Shown: piece after piece, positions 24,146 through 33,767 of the stretch
Position numbering within the stretch: the first letter of the stretch is position 1
Layout of the letters: the number at the start of each line of letters is the position of its first letter
Source of the DNA: Pseudomonas pisciculturae
GTDB lineage: Bacteria; Pseudomonadota; Gammaproteobacteria; Pseudomonadales; Pseudomonadaceae
Length of the DNA: 64,000 nt
Direction: 5' to 3'
NCBI RefSeq assembly: GCF_015461805.1
Contig: NZ_JACVZE010000003.1
Span: 558,001-622,000, forward strand
Notes under the pieces: generated by a model
The model's database searches: none
What the model was told of the DNA's origin: nothing
What the model saw: only the letters and a program-made list of their open reading frames with translations
Translations under genes and position numbers: made by a program

Positions 24146-24673
24146 ATGAAAAGCCTCGTCGACCACCTCAGCCAATACGCCGCCTACCACCGCGACCCGC
24201 GCAATATTGCCAGCCACTTTATCGGCATCCCCTTGATTGTGGTTGCGGTGGCGGTGTTGCTGTCGCGTCCCGAATGGCCCGTGGGTGGGTTGTGGCTATC
24301 GCCAGCTGTGCTGCTTGCGCTGTTTTCGGCGTGGTTCTACCTGCGCCTTGAGCTGGCGCTGGGCGCACTGATGACCGTGTTGATGGGTTTGTCGGTGTGG
24401 GCCGGGCATGTGCTGGCAGCGCAGAGCACGCTGGTGTGGCTAAGCAGCGGCATCGGGATGTTTGTGGTGGGCTGGGTGATTCAGTTTGTCGGGCATTACT
24501 ACGAAGGCAAGAAGCCCGCGTTTGTGGATGATGTGTCGGGGCTGATTGTGGGGCCGTTGTTTGTGGTGGCGGAGGTGGCGTTTTTGCTGGGGTTGCGGGA
24601 TGACCTCAAGCAGCAGATTGAAGACCGCTCTGGGCCGGTGGCACGCCGCGTTCTAAAGCCGAGCGAAGTCTAA
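24146..24673 (+). CDS. Mpo1/YGL010W-like (DUF962) membrane protein
   Basis: A 175-residue inner-membrane protein with about four hydrophobic helices. The start SQYAAYHRDPRNIASHFIGI and the motif VIQFVGHYYEGKKPAFVDDV hold the conserved histidines and acidic residues of the DUF962/Mpo1 family. Yeast Mpo1 is an iron(II)-dependent dioxygenase that shortens 2-hydroxy fatty acids, so a lipid-oxidation role is possible in bacteria. ATG 24146 follows AGGAGGAATAAC. A REP pair follows directly after the stop. Confidence 0.87.
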   Translation: MKSLVDHLSQYAAYHRDPRNIASHFIGIPLIVVAVAVLLSRPEWPVGGLWLSPAVLLALFSAWFYLRLELALGALMTVLMGLSVWAGHVLAAQSTLVWLSSGIGMFVVGWVIQFVGHYYEGKKPAFVDDVSGLIVGPLFVVAEVAFLLGLRDDLKQQIEDRSGPVARRVLKPSEV

Positions 24674-24766
24674 ATGTGGGAGGGGGCTTGCTCCCGATAG
24701 CAGTGGATCAGTCAGTACACCTGTCACTGATAGACCGCTATCGGGGGCAAGCCCCCTCCCACATTT
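24673..24766. repeat. Convergent REP pair (REPIN)
   Basis: Left arm AATGTGGGAGGGGGCTTGCT then CCCGATAGCAG; right arm is the reverse complement with one change (CTATCGGGGGCAAG). A CAGTCAGTA/CACTGA spacer lies between. It begins at the stop codon of the Mpo1-like gene. Confidence 0.9.
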
Positions 24767-24801
24767 TGATCCCATTTCCACATTGGGTTATGGGGTGAGG
24801 T

Positions 24802-25782
24802 TTAGGCTTTTTGCCAGACCTTGGGTTTGAAGAACAAGGTCTCACCACGGGCCAGGCCGGTGAGGCTGTCGTGGTCTTTCACCACTTCGGCTTCAATCAG
24901 TTCGCTCTGCCCTTCTACCTTCAAGGTCACGCGGGTGGTCGCACCCAGGGGGCGGATGTCGCGCACTTCGGCGGCGTGGTGGTCTTCCAGTTCATGACGC
25001 GACAGCGACACTTCGTGGGGACGGAACAGCACGTGCTTGTCTTCACCCAAGTGCAGGCGGTTGGAGTCGCCCAGGAAGTGGTACACAAAATCGCTCGCCG
25101 GGTTTTCGTAAACTTCACCCGGTGAGCCGATCTGCTCGATCACGCCCTTGTTCATCACCACGATACGGTCGGCGACTTCCATGGCCTCTTCCTGGTCGTG
25201 GGTCACAAACACCGAGGTCAGGTTGATGTCTTCGTGCAGGCGTGCCAGCCAGCGGCGCAGTTCTTTACGCACCTTGGCGTCGAGGGCGCCGAAAGGTTCG
25301 TCCAACAATAGCACTTTAGGCTCAACCGCCAGGGCGCGGGCCAGGGCGATACGTTGGCGCTGGCCACCGGAGAGTTGTTCCGGGTAGCGGTCGGAAAGCC
25401 AATCGAGCTGCACCATGTTCAGCAGCTCATGCACTTTGCTGGCGATCTGGCTTTCGTTCGGGCGCTGGTTTTTCGGCTTCATGCGCAGGCCGAACGCGAC
25501 GTTGTCGAACACGGTCATGTGGCGGAACAACGCGTAGTGCTGGAACACAAACCCGACGTTGCGATCACGCACGTCGTGGCCGGAGACGTCTTCACCGTGG
25601 AACACGATGCTGCCGTCATCCGGGGTTTCCAGGCCTGCGATGATGCGCAGCAAGGTGGTCTTGCCGCAGCCGGACGGGCCCAACAACGCCACCAGCTCGC
25701 CACTCTGGATATCCAGATTGATGCTGTTCAGGGCCTTGAAGGCGTTGAAGTTCTTGCTGACATTACGGACTTCGATCGACAT
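24802..25782 (-). CDS. cysA: Sulfate/thiosulfate ABC transporter ATP-binding protein CysA
   Basis: ATPase of the sulfate importer. The 326-residue protein has Walker [10 protein letters not shown] (about 36-44), signature [15 protein letters not shown], Walker [13 protein letters not shown] and [20 protein letters not shown], followed by a C-terminal TOBE-type regulatory domain (about 240-325, [20 protein letters not shown]). It is the last gene of the cys block, starting three bases after the cysW stop. Confidence 0.95.
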   Translation of the reverse strand: MSIEVRNVSKNFNAFKALNSINLDIQSGELVALLGPSGCGKTTLLRIIAGLETPDDGSIVFHGEDVSGHDVRDRNVGFVFQHYALFRHMTVFDNVAFGLRMKPKNQRPNESQIASKVHELLNMVQLDWLSDRYPEQLSGGQRQRIALARALAVEPKVLLLDEPFGALDAKVRKELRRWLARLHEDINLTSVFVTHDQEEAMEVADRIVVMNKGVIEQIGSPGEVYENPASDFVYHFLGDSNRLHLGEDKHVLFRPHEVSLSRHELEDHHAAEVRDIRPLGATTRVTLKVEGQSELIEAEVVKDHDSLTGLARGETLFFKPKVWQKA

Positions 25783-25785
25783 GAC

Positions 25786-26658
25786 TTATTCCTCACCGGC
25801 ACTGTTGCGCAGGCGGTTGATACGGTTCTCGCTCCACTGCTTGAGCAGCAGGATGAAGAGCGCCAGGATCAGCAGCAGGCTGGCCACCGCAAACGCGGCA
25901 ACGTGGTTGTATTCGTTATAGAGAATCTCGACGTGCAGCGGCAGGGTGTTTGTGACGCCGCGAATGTGGCCGGACACCACCGACACCGCGCCGAACTCAC
26001 CCATGGCCCGTGCGGTACACAGCACCACGCCGTAGATCAGGCCCCATTTGATATTCGGCACGGTCACGTGCCAGAACATCTGCCAGCCATTGGCACCCAA
26101 CAGGCGCGCTGCTTCCTCTTCCTGGGTGCCCTGCTCTTGCATCAGCGGGATCAGTTCACGGGCCACGAACGGCACGGTGACGAAGATGGTCGCCAGCACG
26201 ATGCCGGGCAAGGCGAACACGATCTGGATGTCGTGGTCTTGCAACCACGGGCCAAAAAAGCCCTGGGCGCCGAACATCAACACGTAGACCAGGCCCGCGA
26301 TCACCGGCGACACCGAGAACGGCAGGTCGATCAGCGTCACCAGGATGCTCTTGCCACGGAACGAGTATTTGCTCACGCACCAGGCGGCGCTGACGCCGAA
26401 CACCACGTTGAGCGGCACCGAAATCGCCACGGCGATCACCGTGAGTTTCAGCGCCGACAGTGCATCGGGTTCGAGGATTGCGGTGAAGAACGCGCCGAGG
26501 CCGTTCTTCAAACCCTGGGTCACCACGATCAGCAGCGGCAACAGCAGGAACAGCACGAACACCAGCCAGCCGAGGCCGATCAGGATACGTCGCGACACAG
26601 CGCTGCCACGACGGGCAGCATTGGCCGAGGACGCGGCGGAAATAGACGATTGGGACAT
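25786..26658 (-). CDS. cysW: Sulfate/thiosulfate ABC transporter permease CysW
   Basis: Second membrane subunit of the sulfate importer, 290 residues and six helices. It carries the binding-protein-dependent transport loop ([20 protein letters not shown], about 175-195) and [23 protein letters not shown] sequence typical of CysW. The first 25-30 residues are a polar, low-complexity cytoplasmic extension ([20 protein letters not shown]). It lies 13 bases downstream of cysT. Confidence 0.95.
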   Translation of the reverse strand: MSQSSISAASSANAARRGSAVSRRILIGLGWLVFVLFLLLPLLIVVTQGLKNGLGAFFTAILEPDALSALKLTVIAVAISVPLNVVFGVSAAWCVSKYSFRGKSILVTLIDLPFSVSPVIAGLVYVLMFGAQGFFGPWLQDHDIQIVFALPGIVLATIFVTVPFVARELIPLMQEQGTQEEEAARLLGANGWQMFWHVTVPNIKWGLIYGVVLCTARAMGEFGAVSVVSGHIRGVTNTLPLHVEILYNEYNHVAAFAVASLLLILALFILLLKQWSENRINRLRNSAGEE

Positions 26659-26671
26659 GTTCCGCGCCTCC

Positions 26672-27490
26672 TTATGGACGTTCGATGCGCCGCTGCAACA
26701 AGTTGATCAGCAGCAGCAAGACAAAGGAAACCACCAGCATCAGCACACCAATGGAGGTTGCGCCGCGGTAGTCGTATTGGTCGAGCTTGACCATGATCAG
26801 CAGCGGCAAAATCTCGGTCTTCATCGGCATGTTGCCGGCGATGAAAATCACCGAGCCGTACTCACCCACGCCACGGGCAAACGCCAGGGCAAAACCGGTC
26901 AACCAGGCGGGCAGCAACGCCGGCACCAGGATGTAGCGGAACACCTGCAACGGCTTGGCCCCCAGGCAGGCGGCGGCTTCTTCGATTTCCCGGGGGATAT
27001 CGGCCAGTACCGGCTGCACCGTGCGCACCACAAACGGCAAGGTGACGAAGGTGAGCGCGAGGGTGATGCCCAACGGGGTGTAGGCGATTTTGAAGCCCAG
27101 GTCGGCGGCGAATTGGCCGACGAAGCCGTTAGGCGTGTACAGCGCCGTCAGGGCGATACCGGCTACAGCAGTTGGCAAGGCGAACGGCAGGTCGATCATC
27201 GCATCGATGATCTTGCGGCCGGGGAAGGTGTAGCGCACCAGCACCCAAGCCAGCAGCGTGCCGATCACGCCGTTGATCAACGCGGCGTACAGCGCGGTGC
27301 TGAAGCTCAGTTTCAGGGCCGCGAGCACGCGCGGGGCGGAGATGATGTTCCAGAACTGATCCCAGGTGAGTTGAGCGGCGTGTACAAACATCGCCGCCAG
27401 CGGGATGAGTACGATCAGGCTGAGGTACACCACGGTGTAGCCCAGCGTCAGCCCGAAGCCGGGTATGACGGGGGAGATACGACGCGACAT
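26672..27490 (-). CDS. cysT: Sulfate/thiosulfate ABC transporter permease CysT
   Basis: First membrane subunit (272 residues, six helices) of the sulfate importer. The coupling loop [20 protein letters not shown] and the following [17 protein letters not shown] are diagnostic of CysT/CysU. It is separated from sbp by 165 bases that hold a nested REP element, so expression of sbp and of cysTWA may be uncoupled. Confidence 0.95.
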   Translation of the reverse strand: MSRRISPVIPGFGLTLGYTVVYLSLIVLIPLAAMFVHAAQLTWDQFWNIISAPRVLAALKLSFSTALYAALINGVIGTLLAWVLVRYTFPGRKIIDAMIDLPFALPTAVAGIALTALYTPNGFVGQFAADLGFKIAYTPLGITLALTFVTLPFVVRTVQPVLADIPREIEEAAACLGAKPLQVFRYILVPALLPAWLTGFALAFARGVGEYGSVIFIAGNMPMKTEILPLLIMVKLDQYDYRGATSIGVLMLVVSFVLLLLINLLQRRIERP

Positions 27491-27518
27491 AAGAGTCCTT
27501 GGTTAAAGGGTAGAAACC

Positions 27519-27646
27519 ACTGTAGGAGCGCGCTTTCTGTGGGAGCCGGGCTTGCCCGCGATGCAGACACCTCGGTGTGTCAGTCACACCTTGGTGATGC
27601 TATCGCAGGCAAGCCAGCTCCCACAGAAAAGCGAGGCTCCTACAGG
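27519..27646. repeat. Nested inverted repeat with REP-type core between sbp and cysT
   Basis: Core arms CTGTGGGAGCCGGGCTTGCC (27536-27555) and its near complement GGCAAGCCAGCTCCCACAG (27608-27626). Outside these is a second complementary pair, CTGTAGGAGCGCGCTTT and AAAGCGAGGCTCCTACAG. A smaller ACACC/GGTGT hairpin is inside. It belongs to the GGGCTTGCCCGCGAT subtype, also found at 41040. Confidence 0.88.
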
Positions 27647-27655
27647 TACTTTGGC

Positions 27656-28666
27656 TTACTGCGCCGTGTAGATCTGGTCGAACACGCCACCGTCGTTAAA
27701 GAATTTCGGTTGGGCAGTTTTCCAGCCGCCGAAGTCTTTGTCGATAGTCACCAGGTCCAGTTTCGGGAACTGCTGGGCGTATTTGGCGGCCACTTTTGCA
27801 TCACGTGGGCGGTAGAAGTTTTTCGCCGCGATCTCTTGGCCAGCCGGGCTGTACAGGTGCTTCAGGTATTCGGTGGCGATTTCAGTGTTGCCCTTTTTCT
27901 CGGCGTTCTTGTCGACGACAGCCACTGGCGGCTCGGCCAGGATCGACAGGGACGGCACGACGATATCGAACTTGTCGGCGCCGCCGTCTTCTTTCAGGGC
28001 CAGGAACGCTTCGTTTTCCCAGGCCAGCAACACGTCACCCTGACCGTTGTTGACGAAGGTGATGGTCGAGCCGCGAGCGCCGGTGTCCAGAACAGGCACG
28101 TGTTTGAACAGCTCTTTCACGTATTCCTGGGCCTTGGCTTCGCTGCCACCGGTTTTCAGGCCGTAGGCCCAAGCGGCGAGGAAGTTCCAGCGAGCGCCGC
28201 CGGAGGTTTTCGGGTTCGGGGTGATCACGGAGACGTCTTTCTTGATCAGGTCGCCCCAGTCCTTGATGCCTTTAGGGTTGCCCTTGCGCACCAGGAACAC
28301 GATGGTCGAGGTGTACGGGGTACTGGCGTCCGGCAGGCGGGTCTGCCAGTTTTCCGGGAGGGTCTTGCCCAGTTTGGCGATTTCGTCGATGTCACCGGCC
28401 AGGGCCAGGGTCACTACGTCGGCGCGCAGGCCGTCGATCACGGCGCGGCCTTGCTTGCCCGAACCACCGTGGGACTGCTGGATTTTTACGGTGTCACCCG
28501 GGTGGGACTGCTTCCAGAAGTTGGTGAACTCAGCGTTGTAGTCCTGGTACAGCTCACGGGTTGGGTCGTACGAGACGTTGAGCAACTCGTAGTCCTTGGC
28601 AACAGCGGAACCTGCAAACACGGCGCTGGCCAGGGCGGCCAGGGCGTAACGGCGAATCGACGACAT
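27656..28666 (-). CDS. sbp: Periplasmic sulfate-binding protein
   Basis: Captures sulfate for the CysTWA importer. The 336-residue precursor has a signal peptide cleaved after SAVA (about 23). The mature start [20 protein letters not shown], the oxyanion-binding segment [20 protein letters not shown] and the [10 protein letters not shown] and [18 protein letters not shown] regions are those of the Sbp/CysP family. It heads the gene block and follows oscA on the same strand by 75 bases. Confidence 0.95.
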   Translation of the reverse strand: MSSIRRYALAALASAVFAGSAVAKDYELLNVSYDPTRELYQDYNAEFTNFWKQSHPGDTVKIQQSHGGSGKQGRAVIDGLRADVVTLALAGDIDEIAKLGKTLPENWQTRLPDASTPYTSTIVFLVRKGNPKGIKDWGDLIKKDVSVITPNPKTSGGARWNFLAAWAYGLKTGGSEAKAQEYVKELFKHVPVLDTGARGSTITFVNNGQGDVLLAWENEAFLALKEDGGADKFDIVVPSLSILAEPPVAVVDKNAEKKGNTEIATEYLKHLYSPAGQEIAAKNFYRPRDAKVAAKYAQQFPKLDLVTIDKDFGGWKTAQPKFFNDGGVFDQIYTAQ

Positions 28667-28741
28667 AGAAGCTCCTGAAAATTCTGGGGTGTTGGCTTTT
28701 TCTTATAAGTGCGGGTCTAGCATGCGAATCGCCGTTACTGC

Positions 28742-28924
28742 TTAGCTCGGTTTGTTACCCGGGTTTTGCAGGCGGAATTTTTCTTTGCGTTCGATCTGTA
28801 CCACTTGGGCGTTATGCACAGTGATTTCCACCGCGCCAAACCGCAGATCGCGCAGTGCGCTCTGGATCTCACGCAAAATGGCTGCTTCGTCCTGGCCGTC
28901 GACGCTACGTAGAGATGCGCTCAT
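28742..28924 (-). CDS. oscA: OscA-type sulfur-starvation protein (YezD/DUF2292)
   Basis: A 60-residue protein of the DUF2292 family: REIQSALRDLRFGAVEITVH, then NAQVVQIERKEKFRLQ. OscA of P. corrugata is needed for growth at low sulfur, especially under chromate stress, and in pseudomonads the gene sits directly in front of sbp, as here. Its molecular function is unknown. It probably shares a sulfur-responsive promoter with sbp; a palindrome ATTCTTAAA-N7-TTTAAGAAT stands about 85-110 bases upstream of the start. Confidence 0.9.
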   Translation of the reverse strand: MSASLRSVDGQDEAAILREIQSALRDLRFGAVEITVHNAQVVQIERKEKFRLQNPGNKPS

Positions 28925-29008
28925 GGTCTCGCTCCTGAAATGAAATGTGCGTGCCGTGCAGTGGCGGCACTGCGTGTGGCGTGAGGGCGATAGTAGATAA
29001 GCGCGGAT

Positions 29009-29033
29009 ATTCTTAAAAATACTATTTAAGAAT
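29009..29033 (-). promoter_or_regulatory. Palindrome ATTCTTAAA-N7-TTTAAGAAT upstream of oscA-sbp
   Basis: Nine-base perfect arms in an AT-rich stretch upstream of oscA. A shorter ATTC-N6-GAAT stands before the hydrolase/SfnR-like unit at 10790. It is a candidate operator for a sulfur regulator such as CysB. Confidence 0.45.
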
Positions 29034-29123
29034 GTTTATATAACCAGAAAGAATTTTCTGGTGGGACGTGGGGTTGCGAGCGGGTTTTTTGTGATGTCGC
29101 CGAAATTAAGCCCTGCGACGATC

Positions 29124-29219
29124 AAAATGTGGGAGGGGGCTTGCTCCCGATTGCAGGGTGTCAGGCACAGATGTGCTGGCTGACCCACCGCTATCGGGAG
29201 CAAGCCCCCTCCCACATTT
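29124..29219. repeat. Convergent REP pair (REPIN), left tail variant
   Basis: Left arm AATGTGGGAGGGGGCTTGCT with tail CCCGATTGCAG instead of CCCGATAGCGG; right arm canonical. The same left-arm variant occurs at 48916. It fills most of the gap between the PAS-GGDEF-EAL gene stop and the oscA promoter. Confidence 0.92.
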
Positions 29220-29235
29220 GGACTGCATTCCACAT

Positions 29236-31164
29236 TCAGAGACTGGGGGCCCAGCCCCAATCAATCTCCTCGGCCGGCACCGGTTTGCCAAACCAATACC
29301 CCTGCCCCAGATCGCACTCCTGCTCCAACAGAAACCGCGCCTGCTCCAACTGCTCGATCCCTTCGGCGTGCACCTGCATGCCCATGCTTTTGGCCAGGGC
29401 GATGACCACGCGCACAATCGCCGCATCATCCTCATCCCACGGCAACCCGGCGACAAAGCCCTGGTCGATCTTGAGTTTCTGCACCGGCAAGCGTTTGAGG
29501 CGCAGCAATGATGAATAACCGGTGCCGAAATCATCGATGGCCAGGCGCAAGCCCAGCTCGCGCAGGCGATGCAGTTGTTCCAGGGCTTCTTCGGGGTCGT
29601 CCATCACCGCGCTTTCGGTGACTTCCAGCTCAAGGTAGACCGGGTCCAGGCCAGTATCGTGCAGCACTTGGGCCACTTGCCCGTAGAGCTCGCGCCGGGC
29701 AAACAAGCGACTGGAGACGTTAACGGCAATAAAGCTCAACGGCGCGCCATCCGCTAGCCATTGGCACATCTGGCGGCACGACTGGTCCAGCACCCAGGCG
29801 TCGATATCGGCGATCAAGCCGGTGCGTTCGGCGATAGGGATAAACTCACCTGGCGGCACCAGACCTCGTTCCGGGTGTTGCCAGCGCACCAAGGCTTCGA
29901 CGCCCACCAAGCGGCTGTCTTGCAGGTCGTGCACAGGCTGGTAGTAGACGCGCAGCTCTTGCTGCTCAAGGGCACGACGCAGTTCACCGGCGATTTCCAC
30001 GCGGTTTTGCGCGTGGGCGGTGAGCTCTTCGGTATATAAGGCATAGCCTTCGCGCCCGACGCTCTTGGCCTTGAACAGCGCAGAGTCGGCGTTGCGCAGC
30101 AGTTGTTCGGCGCTCAGGGCATCGCTGGGGAACAAGCTGATGCCGATGCTGGCGCTGATGAACAGCTGGTGCCCGTCAAAGATGAACGGCTGCTTCATCG
30201 CCTCCAGTATCCGATGGGCCAACGCGGCGGCCTGCGCTACCTGTGGACAACTTTCCGCCAACACCGCGAACTCATCGCCCCCCAGACGAGCCAGGGTTAC
30301 ACCGGAGCCGAACAGACCCCGGAGTCGCTCGCCCACCAGCTTGAGCAACTGGTCGCCGACGTTGTGGCCGAGGCTGTCATTGATGATTTTGAAGTGGTCC
30401 AGGTCCAGCAACAGCAGGGCGCAGCCGCGCTTGTGGGTTTGCGCCGAGGCCAGCGCCTGCTCGGCACGGTCGGTGAACAGCAGGCGGTTGGGCAAGTCGG
30501 TGAGGGGGTCGTGATGCGCAAGGTGGGCCAGCTCGTGCTCGGAATCCTTGATGGCGCTGATATCGGAAAACACCGCGACATAGTGGCTGACCTGGCCTTG
30601 GTCATCGTGAATCACGCGGATGGTTTGCCACTGTGGGTAAATCTCGCCGCTTTTGCGCCGATTCCAGATTTCACCGCTCCATTCGCCGGTGCGCTCCAGG
30701 CTCTGGAACATCTGTTGGTAAAAATTCGACGAATGGCGCCCTGACTTAAACAGGCTGGGTTGCTGGCCCATGACATCTTCGCGACGGTAGCCCGTGATCT
30801 CCATAAAGGCCCGATTCACATGCACGATCAGCCCTTTGGCGTCGGAAACCAAAACCCCTTCACGGGTGCAATCGAACACGGCGGCGGCCTGGCGCAGGCG
30901 TTCGCGATTTTCTTTCAAGGGCTGCTGCAACAGGTTGGCCCGGGCAAAACGGGCACATAGCAGGTAAATAGCCAAGGCACTCAGGGCCACCCACACGTAA
31001 CCGCGTACCTGCAACCAGTGCCCCAGCTCACGTGGCTCATCGAGAAAGTTGATCAATACCTGGTTACTGAGCTGGAGCCACACGATGGAAACCAGCAGGT
31101 AGATCAGCCCCACACGTAGGGCACCTCGGTATGAAAACAGCATATCGTCAGTAATCCTTACCAA
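29236..31164 (-). CDS. Membrane PAS-GGDEF-EAL cyclic-di-GMP protein (PA0285-like)
   Basis: Bifunctional-type c-di-GMP enzyme of 642 residues. Two transmembrane helices (about 16-36 and 54-72) precede a PAS domain (about 92-205), a GGDEF domain with intact GGDEF at 295-299, and an EAL domain (about 390-635) with EAL at 423-425, NVSSRL, DDFGTGYSSL and KIDQGFV. All catalytic motifs look intact; proteins of this layout often act mainly as phosphodiesterases. Position between oscA-sbp-cysTWA and divergent desA matches PA0285 (PipA) of P. aeruginosa. It is a good candidate to control the c-di-GMP-dependent PNAG system in this window, but this is inference. Confidence 0.92.
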   Translation of the reverse strand: MVRITDDMLFSYRGALRVGLIYLLVSIVWLQLSNQVLINFLDEPRELGHWLQVRGYVWVALSALAIYLLCARFARANLLQQPLKENRERLRQAAAVFDCTREGVLVSDAKGLIVHVNRAFMEITGYRREDVMGQQPSLFKSGRHSSNFYQQMFQSLERTGEWSGEIWNRRKSGEIYPQWQTIRVIHDDQGQVSHYVAVFSDISAIKDSEHELAHLAHHDPLTDLPNRLLFTDRAEQALASAQTHKRGCALLLLDLDHFKIINDSLGHNVGDQLLKLVGERLRGLFGSGVTLARLGGDEFAVLAESCPQVAQAAALAHRILEAMKQPFIFDGHQLFISASIGISLFPSDALSAEQLLRNADSALFKAKSVGREGYALYTEELTAHAQNRVEIAGELRRALEQQELRVYYQPVHDLQDSRLVGVEALVRWQHPERGLVPPGEFIPIAERTGLIADIDAWVLDQSCRQMCQWLADGAPLSFIAVNVSSRLFARRELYGQVAQVLHDTGLDPVYLELEVTESAVMDDPEEALEQLHRLRELGLRLAIDDFGTGYSSLLRLKRLPVQKLKIDQGFVAGLPWDEDDAAIVRVVIALAKSMGMQVHAEGIEQLEQARFLLEQECDLGQGYWFGKPVPAEEIDWGWAPSL

Positions 31165-31309
31165 AAAAACAGAATCGCCCTACAAAGGCTGCGGATTATA
31201 GAATAAGAAACATCCAGTCACTCCTATCTGAAAGGGTGTCTGGTTTTCTCTGCAGGCTTAGTGATAATGCGTGAGCTGTTTTTTTCTTTATCTGAGGGCC
31301 ATACAGCCT

Positions 31310-32494
31310 ATGTGGTACAACGGTTTTCTTGACCTGTCAGCCTGGCAACTGGTGGCAGTCACTCTGTTGATGACCCACGTGACCATTGTTGGGGTCACCG
31401 TCTATCTGCACCGTTACTCAGCCCATCGCTCCCTGGAGCTGAATGCCGGCCTGAAACACTTCTTCCGCTTCTGGCTGTGGCTGACCACGGCGCAGAACAC
31501 CCGCGAGTGGACTGCCATCCACCGTAAACACCATGCCAAATGCGAAACCGTCGACGACCCGCACAGCCCGGTGATCAAGGGTTTGTCGACCGTTCTGCGC
31601 AAGGGTGCCGAACTGTACCGCGCCGAAGCGGAAAACCCCGAGACCCTGCGCATCTACGGCAAAAACTGCCCGGACGACTGGATCGAACGCAAGCTCTACA
31701 CGCCCTACCCGCTGCTGGGCGTGGCGATCATGGGCGTGATCGACCTGCTGCTGTTCGGCACCATCGGCATCACCATCTGGGCGATCCAGATGATGTGGAT
31801 CCCGTTCTGGGCCGCCGGCGTGATCAACGGCCTGGGCCATGCCATCGGCTACCGTAATTTCGAATGCCGTGACGCGGCGACCAACCTGGTGCCGTGGGGC
31901 ATCATCGTCGGTGGCGAAGAGCTGCACAATAACCATCACACCTACCCCAACTCCGCCAAGCTGTCGGTGAAGAAGTGGGAGTTCGACCTGGGCTGGGCCT
32001 GGATCAAGGTGTTCAGCTGGCTGCGCCTGGCCAAGGTGCAGCGTGTTGCACCGATTGCCCACCGCGTCGAGGGCAAGGGGCATCTGGACATGGATACCGC
32101 CATGGCGATCCTCAACAACCGTTTCCAGATCATGGCTCAGTACCGCAAGTTGGTGATCGGCCCGCTGGTCAAGCAAGAGCTGGAAAAGGTCGATCATTCG
32201 GTACGCCATCAATTCCATCGCGCCAAGCGCCTGTTGTCGCGGGAAACCAGCCTGCTGGATGACCGCCATCACCTGCGCATTCAGAGCATGCTGGAGCACA
32301 GCCAAGCACTGAAAGTGATCTACGAAAAGCGCCTGGCGTTGCAACAGATCTGGCTCAAGACCAGTTCCAACGGCCACGATATGTTGGCCGCGATCAAGGA
32401 ATGGGTACATGAGGCCGAGGCCAGCGGCATCCAATCCCTGCGGGACTTTGCCCATCAATTGAAGACCTACTCACTGCGTCCTGCAGCGGTCTGA
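31310..32494 (+). CDS. desA: Acyl-lipid delta-9 desaturase DesA
   Basis: Membrane di-iron desaturase that inserts a delta-9 double bond into acyl chains of existing phospholipids. The 394-residue protein has the three boxes HRYSAH (34-39), HRKHH (71-75) and HNNHH (206-210), and a long C-terminal cytoplasmic part. ATG 31310 gives the typical start MWYNGFLDLSAWQLVAVTLL and is preferred over an upstream in-frame start at 31271. It is divergent from the PAS-GGDEF-EAL gene (145-base shared promoter region), as in P. aeruginosa. Confidence 0.92.
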   Translation: MWYNGFLDLSAWQLVAVTLLMTHVTIVGVTVYLHRYSAHRSLELNAGLKHFFRFWLWLTTAQNTREWTAIHRKHHAKCETVDDPHSPVIKGLSTVLRKGAELYRAEAENPETLRIYGKNCPDDWIERKLYTPYPLLGVAIMGVIDLLLFGTIGITIWAIQMMWIPFWAAGVINGLGHAIGYRNFECRDAATNLVPWGIIVGGEELHNNHHTYPNSAKLSVKKWEFDLGWAWIKVFSWLRLAKVQRVAPIAHRVEGKGHLDMDTAMAILNNRFQIMAQYRKLVIGPLVKQELEKVDHSVRHQFHRAKRLLSRETSLLDDRHHLRIQSMLEHSQALKVIYEKRLALQQIWLKTSSNGHDMLAAIKEWVHEAEASGIQSLRDFAHQLKTYSLRPAAV

Positions 32495-32682
32495 CGGTGC
32501 GGCGGGAGGGCCTGCCCTTCCGCCCATCAGCTTTTTGGCGCCAGTTCTCAGACACCGGCAATCGGTCCTGTTGACGGAACTTCACTGCAATTCCCCTCTC
32601 TCAATGAACACTTCGCCATCATGGTGGCCCCTTGTAGTGACCGCTGCTCCATCCTGCGGCGCGCCCAGAGAGAGTTGTGCCG

Positions 32683-33684
32683 ATGGTTCACGAACAGCCT
32701 TACTTGACCGCCCCCCCTACTGCGGAACATCCACGCCCGGCTGCGGCTGCAACCCTGCTGGCGCTGATGCATGCCCAAGGTGAAGTCGAACGGCTAAGCG
32801 AGCGCGAGCAACTGCTCAGTTCACTGCTGGTCAGTGTGAACGCGGTGCTGTGGGCCATCGATTGGGAGACACGGCGCGTGCTGTACGTGAGCCCAGCCTA
32901 TGAACGCGTGTTCGGGCGCTCTGCCAGCCTGCTGCTGGCCGATCATCGGGAATGGCGCAACAGCATTCACCCCGAAGACCTCGACTACGCCGAACACAGC
33001 CTGGCCCGTGTACTTGAACAAGGCGCCGTGGAAGACCGCGAGTACCGCATCATCACGGCCGACGGGCAGATTCGCTGGCTGAGTGACAAGTGCTACATGA
33101 ACCAGCAGGTCGAGCCTGGGGAGCCGTTGATCGTGGTCGGCATGGCCGAAGACATTACCGAAAAAAAGCAGCTGGAGCAGGAGCTGCACCGCCTCGCTAC
33201 CACTGACGTGCTGACCCAGACCAGCAACCGCCGACACTTCTTCGAATGCGCCAACCAGGCATTCGACAGCGCCTGCGCCCAAGGCGCGCCGCTGGCGTTC
33301 CTGCTGCTGGATATCGATGATTTCAAGGACGTCAACGACACCTACGGCCACTTGGAGGGCGACCAGGTATTGCGGCGCATCGCCGAGAGCGGTCGCGGGG
33401 TACTGCGCCGTGGCGACCTGTTCGGGCGTATTGGCGGCGAAGAGTTCGCCGCCGTGCTGCCCGGGTGTGCGCCTCACATGGCACTGCAGGTGGCCGAACG
33501 GCTGGGCAGGGAGATTCAGGATCTGAGCTTCAGCTACGAAGGCCAGGCGTTTACTGTGACCATCAGCCAGGGCCTGGCGAGCCTGCGTGAAGAAGATTCG
33601 ACCCTGGACAGCCTGTTCGCTCGGGCCGATGCGGCTATGTATGAGGCCAAGCGATTGGGCAAGAACCGGGTGGTGGCGGGCTAG
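32683..33684 (+). CDS. PAS-GGDEF diguanylate cyclase
   Basis: A 333-residue cytoplasmic protein. A short coiled segment (about 25-50) leads into a PAS domain of fold type 3 (about 50-160: INAVLWAIDWETRRVLYVSP-like, HPEDLDYAEHSL, GMAEDITEKKQLEQEL) and a C-terminal GGDEF domain (about 170-330) with active-site GGEEF in RIGGEEFAAVLPG. The Asp of DIDDFKDVNDTYGH for metal binding is present, so it should make c-di-GMP. The RxxD inhibitory site is not obvious. ATG 32683 follows AGAGAGAG. The gene follows desA by 188 bases. Confidence 0.92.
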   Translation: MVHEQPYLTAPPTAEHPRPAAAATLLALMHAQGEVERLSEREQLLSSLLVSVNAVLWAIDWETRRVLYVSPAYERVFGRSASLLLADHREWRNSIHPEDLDYAEHSLARVLEQGAVEDREYRIITADGQIRWLSDKCYMNQQVEPGEPLIVVGMAEDITEKKQLEQELHRLATTDVLTQTSNRRHFFECANQAFDSACAQGAPLAFLLLDIDDFKDVNDTYGHLEGDQVLRRIAESGRGVLRRGDLFGRIGGEEFAAVLPGCAPHMALQVAERLGREIQDLSFSYEGQAFTVTISQGLASLREEDSTLDSLFARADAAMYEAKRLGKNRVVAG

Positions 33685-33703
33685 GGCCGAGCACATCCAG
33701 CTA

Positions 33704-33765
33704 GTTCAACACAGGTCAAATGTGGGAGGGGGCAAGCCCCCTCCCACATTTGACCTGTGTTGAAC
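33704..33765. repeat. Perfect 62-base palindrome with REP core
   Basis: Arms 33704-33733 and 33736-33765 are exact reverse complements over all 30 bases around a 2-base loop (AA). The inner 15 bases are the REP sequence (AATGTGGGAGGGGGC); the outer 15 (GTTCAACACAGGTCA) are unrelated to REP. It lies between two convergent genes whose stops are at 33684 and 33768. Confidence 0.95.
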
Positions 33766-33767
33766 CT

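Noticed and set aside
26345..28678. A 777-codon plus-strand open frame
   Set aside because: It lies antisense to cysW, cysT and sbp, which are certain genes. Its amino-acid composition (His, Gln, Arg rich) is that of a mirrored high-GC gene.
33704..33765. Intrinsic terminator
   Set aside because: There is no T tract on either side. It may still block transcription, but it is listed as a repeat.
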